From assembly GCF_944393015.1 (NCBI RefSeq), contig NZ_CALXYQ010000022.1:1-51500 (forward strand): a stretch of DNA of 51,500 bases, given 5' to 3'. The position numbers were made by a program, and so were the translations under genes. The notes under the pieces are model-generated. The model made no database searches and was not told the origin of the DNA. It saw only the letters and a program-made list of their open reading frames with translations. Source of the stretch: an uncultured Brachyspira sp. (GTDB lineage: Bacteria; Spirochaetota; Brachyspiria; Brachyspirales; Brachyspiraceae). Positions 50,856-51,500 of the stretch are shown in pieces (positions within the stretch are counted from its first letter, which is position 1; each line of letters starts with the position of its first letter).

Positions 50856-51317
50856 TTAATCCATTTTTTTATTCATTTTATCCTGATTTGTTGCAGGCTC
50901 ATAAAAATATAATGCCAGTATAGTCTGAAGCGGAAACATTATAATAGCTTCAATAAACATACTAAATCTTCTTATAGTGTATATAATATCTTTTTTAAGT
51001 GCAAATACATTCACTATATAAAGTATTTTACTAGCAGCAAATGCCGCAAACAGTAATATTATTAAAAAATAAGGCAATGTATTTGGTGCTGGTAATATAG
51101 TAATATATTTAGGTGTTTCATTATTATTGCAATTAACTATAAAAAGATATATACCAAACAAATATATAAAAGCAAATATTGCATCTAATATAATTGTAAT
51201 AAGTTCAGCTTTTTTATGTGAAATTTCAGGATAAAGTAAAGTTCCGCATGATCTGCACTGTTTAGCGTATTTATCATTCACCGTTTTACAAGATTTACAT
51301 TTAATAGTTTTAGCCAT
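50856..51317 (-). CDS. Zinc-ribbon membrane protein, function unknown
   Basis: The 153-residue protein starts with a zinc ribbon (IKCKSCKTVNDKYAKQCRSC, two CxxC pairs at residues 7-10 and 17-20) and then has three or four hydrophobic segments (about 37-60, 75-100 and 125-142). The ribbon should be cytoplasmic. It is the first gene of a run with panC. No family recognised beyond the zinc-ribbon type. Confidence 0.72.
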   Translation of the reverse strand: MAKTIKCKSCKTVNDKYAKQCRSCGTLLYPEISHKKAELITIILDAIFAFIYLFGIYLFIVNCNNNETPKYITILPAPNTLPYFLIILLFAAFAASKILYIVNVFALKKDIIYTIRRFSMFIEAIIMFPLQTILALYFYEPATNQDKMNKKMD

Positions 51318-51376
51318 AGTTCTAGAATAGCTCCTTCTTTATTGTCAATATTATCGTAACTATTGTTTAAAAAATA

Positions 51377-51405
51377 ATCATATTTATAAATTGTAAAATT
51401 GTCAA
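51377..51405 (-). promoter_or_regulatory. Promoter of the zinc-ribbon gene and panC
   Basis: Minus strand: TTGACA (51400-51405), a 17-base spacer and TATGAT (51377-51382), 60 bases before the ATG. Full-consensus -35 box. The bases to the right edge of the window show no gene. Confidence 0.6.
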
Positions 51406-51500
51406 CTATTATAATAAATTAAAAATGTTTAAGAGCCACAGATATTGCACACTTTTAGTTTAAAAAAAGTAGGTATCCCTTATAATTTAAATTGCTAGAA

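Noticed and set aside
1-51500. tRNA or rRNA genes, full insertion sequences, prophage genes
   Set aside because: No tRNA-like cloverleaf, rRNA stretch, transposase or phage structural gene was recognised in the window.

Overview
The window reads as part of the chromosome of a very AT-rich anaerobic spirochaete, most likely Brachyspira. That assignment is my inference from protein character, base composition and the presence of lipid A genes together with a spirochaete-type barrel protein; no search was run.

Layout. (1) 1-10821, plus strand: the distal half of the S10-spc-alpha ribosomal operon (rplN, cut at the left edge, to rplQ, with secY, infA, rpmJ and rpoA, but no adk or map), then rho and an Smr-domain gene. 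(2) 11176-14408, minus strand: fabZ-lpxA-lpxB plus a GHKL-type ATPase gene. (3) 14600-27926, plus strand: a large type III-A CRISPR-Cas locus, cas10-csm2-csm3-csm4-csm5-cas6, followed by three Csm6-type CARF-HEPN genes (the first broken into three frames) and a stand-alone CARF gene. Between the second and third csm6 lies a 1.27-kb cassette with two look-alike promoter and 5'-UTR units and a run of short ORFs, four of them 22-31 codons long, each with a strong ribosome binding site. (4) 27927-29239: a CRISPR array read on the minus strand, with its leader at the right; the leader-distal repeats are decayed and carry palindromic insertions in the hairpin loop. (5) 29245-31713, minus strand: an iron alcohol dehydrogenase gene overlapping cas1, then cas2. 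(6) 31932-46249: housekeeping genes (ankyrin protein, hslVU, hemerythrin, lnt, cheB, two lipoproteins, ispE, a barrel protein, a pentapeptide-like protein, a mannose-1-phosphate guanylyltransferase, an HTH-receiver regulator). (7) 46257-51317, minus strand: rplM-rpsI-dksA-like-priA, a frameshifted small gene, and a zinc-ribbon membrane protein gene with panC.

How the CRISPR part would work. Cas6 cuts the array transcript at the base of the repeat hairpin and should leave an 8-nt ACGAAAAC tag. Csm2-5 and Cas10 form the effector. Cas10 keeps the GGDD cyclase motif and the four-Cys zinc site but shows no HD dyad, so output should run through cyclic oligoadenylate and the several CARF-HEPN RNases rather than through Cas10 DNase activity. 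The stand-alone CARF protein could sense or remove the signal.

The best candidate for something undescribed is the small-peptide cassette at 24777-26016, which has the look of a toxin-like or membrane-active accessory module placed inside a signalling-type III-A locus. Other points to check are the two in-frame slippery heptamers in the split csm6, the hairpin insertions in the old CRISPR repeats, anti-repeat-like sequences in the leader, a poly-Asn/Tyr N-terminus on Csm5, and a CheB whose receiver phosphoacceptor Asp is Asn.
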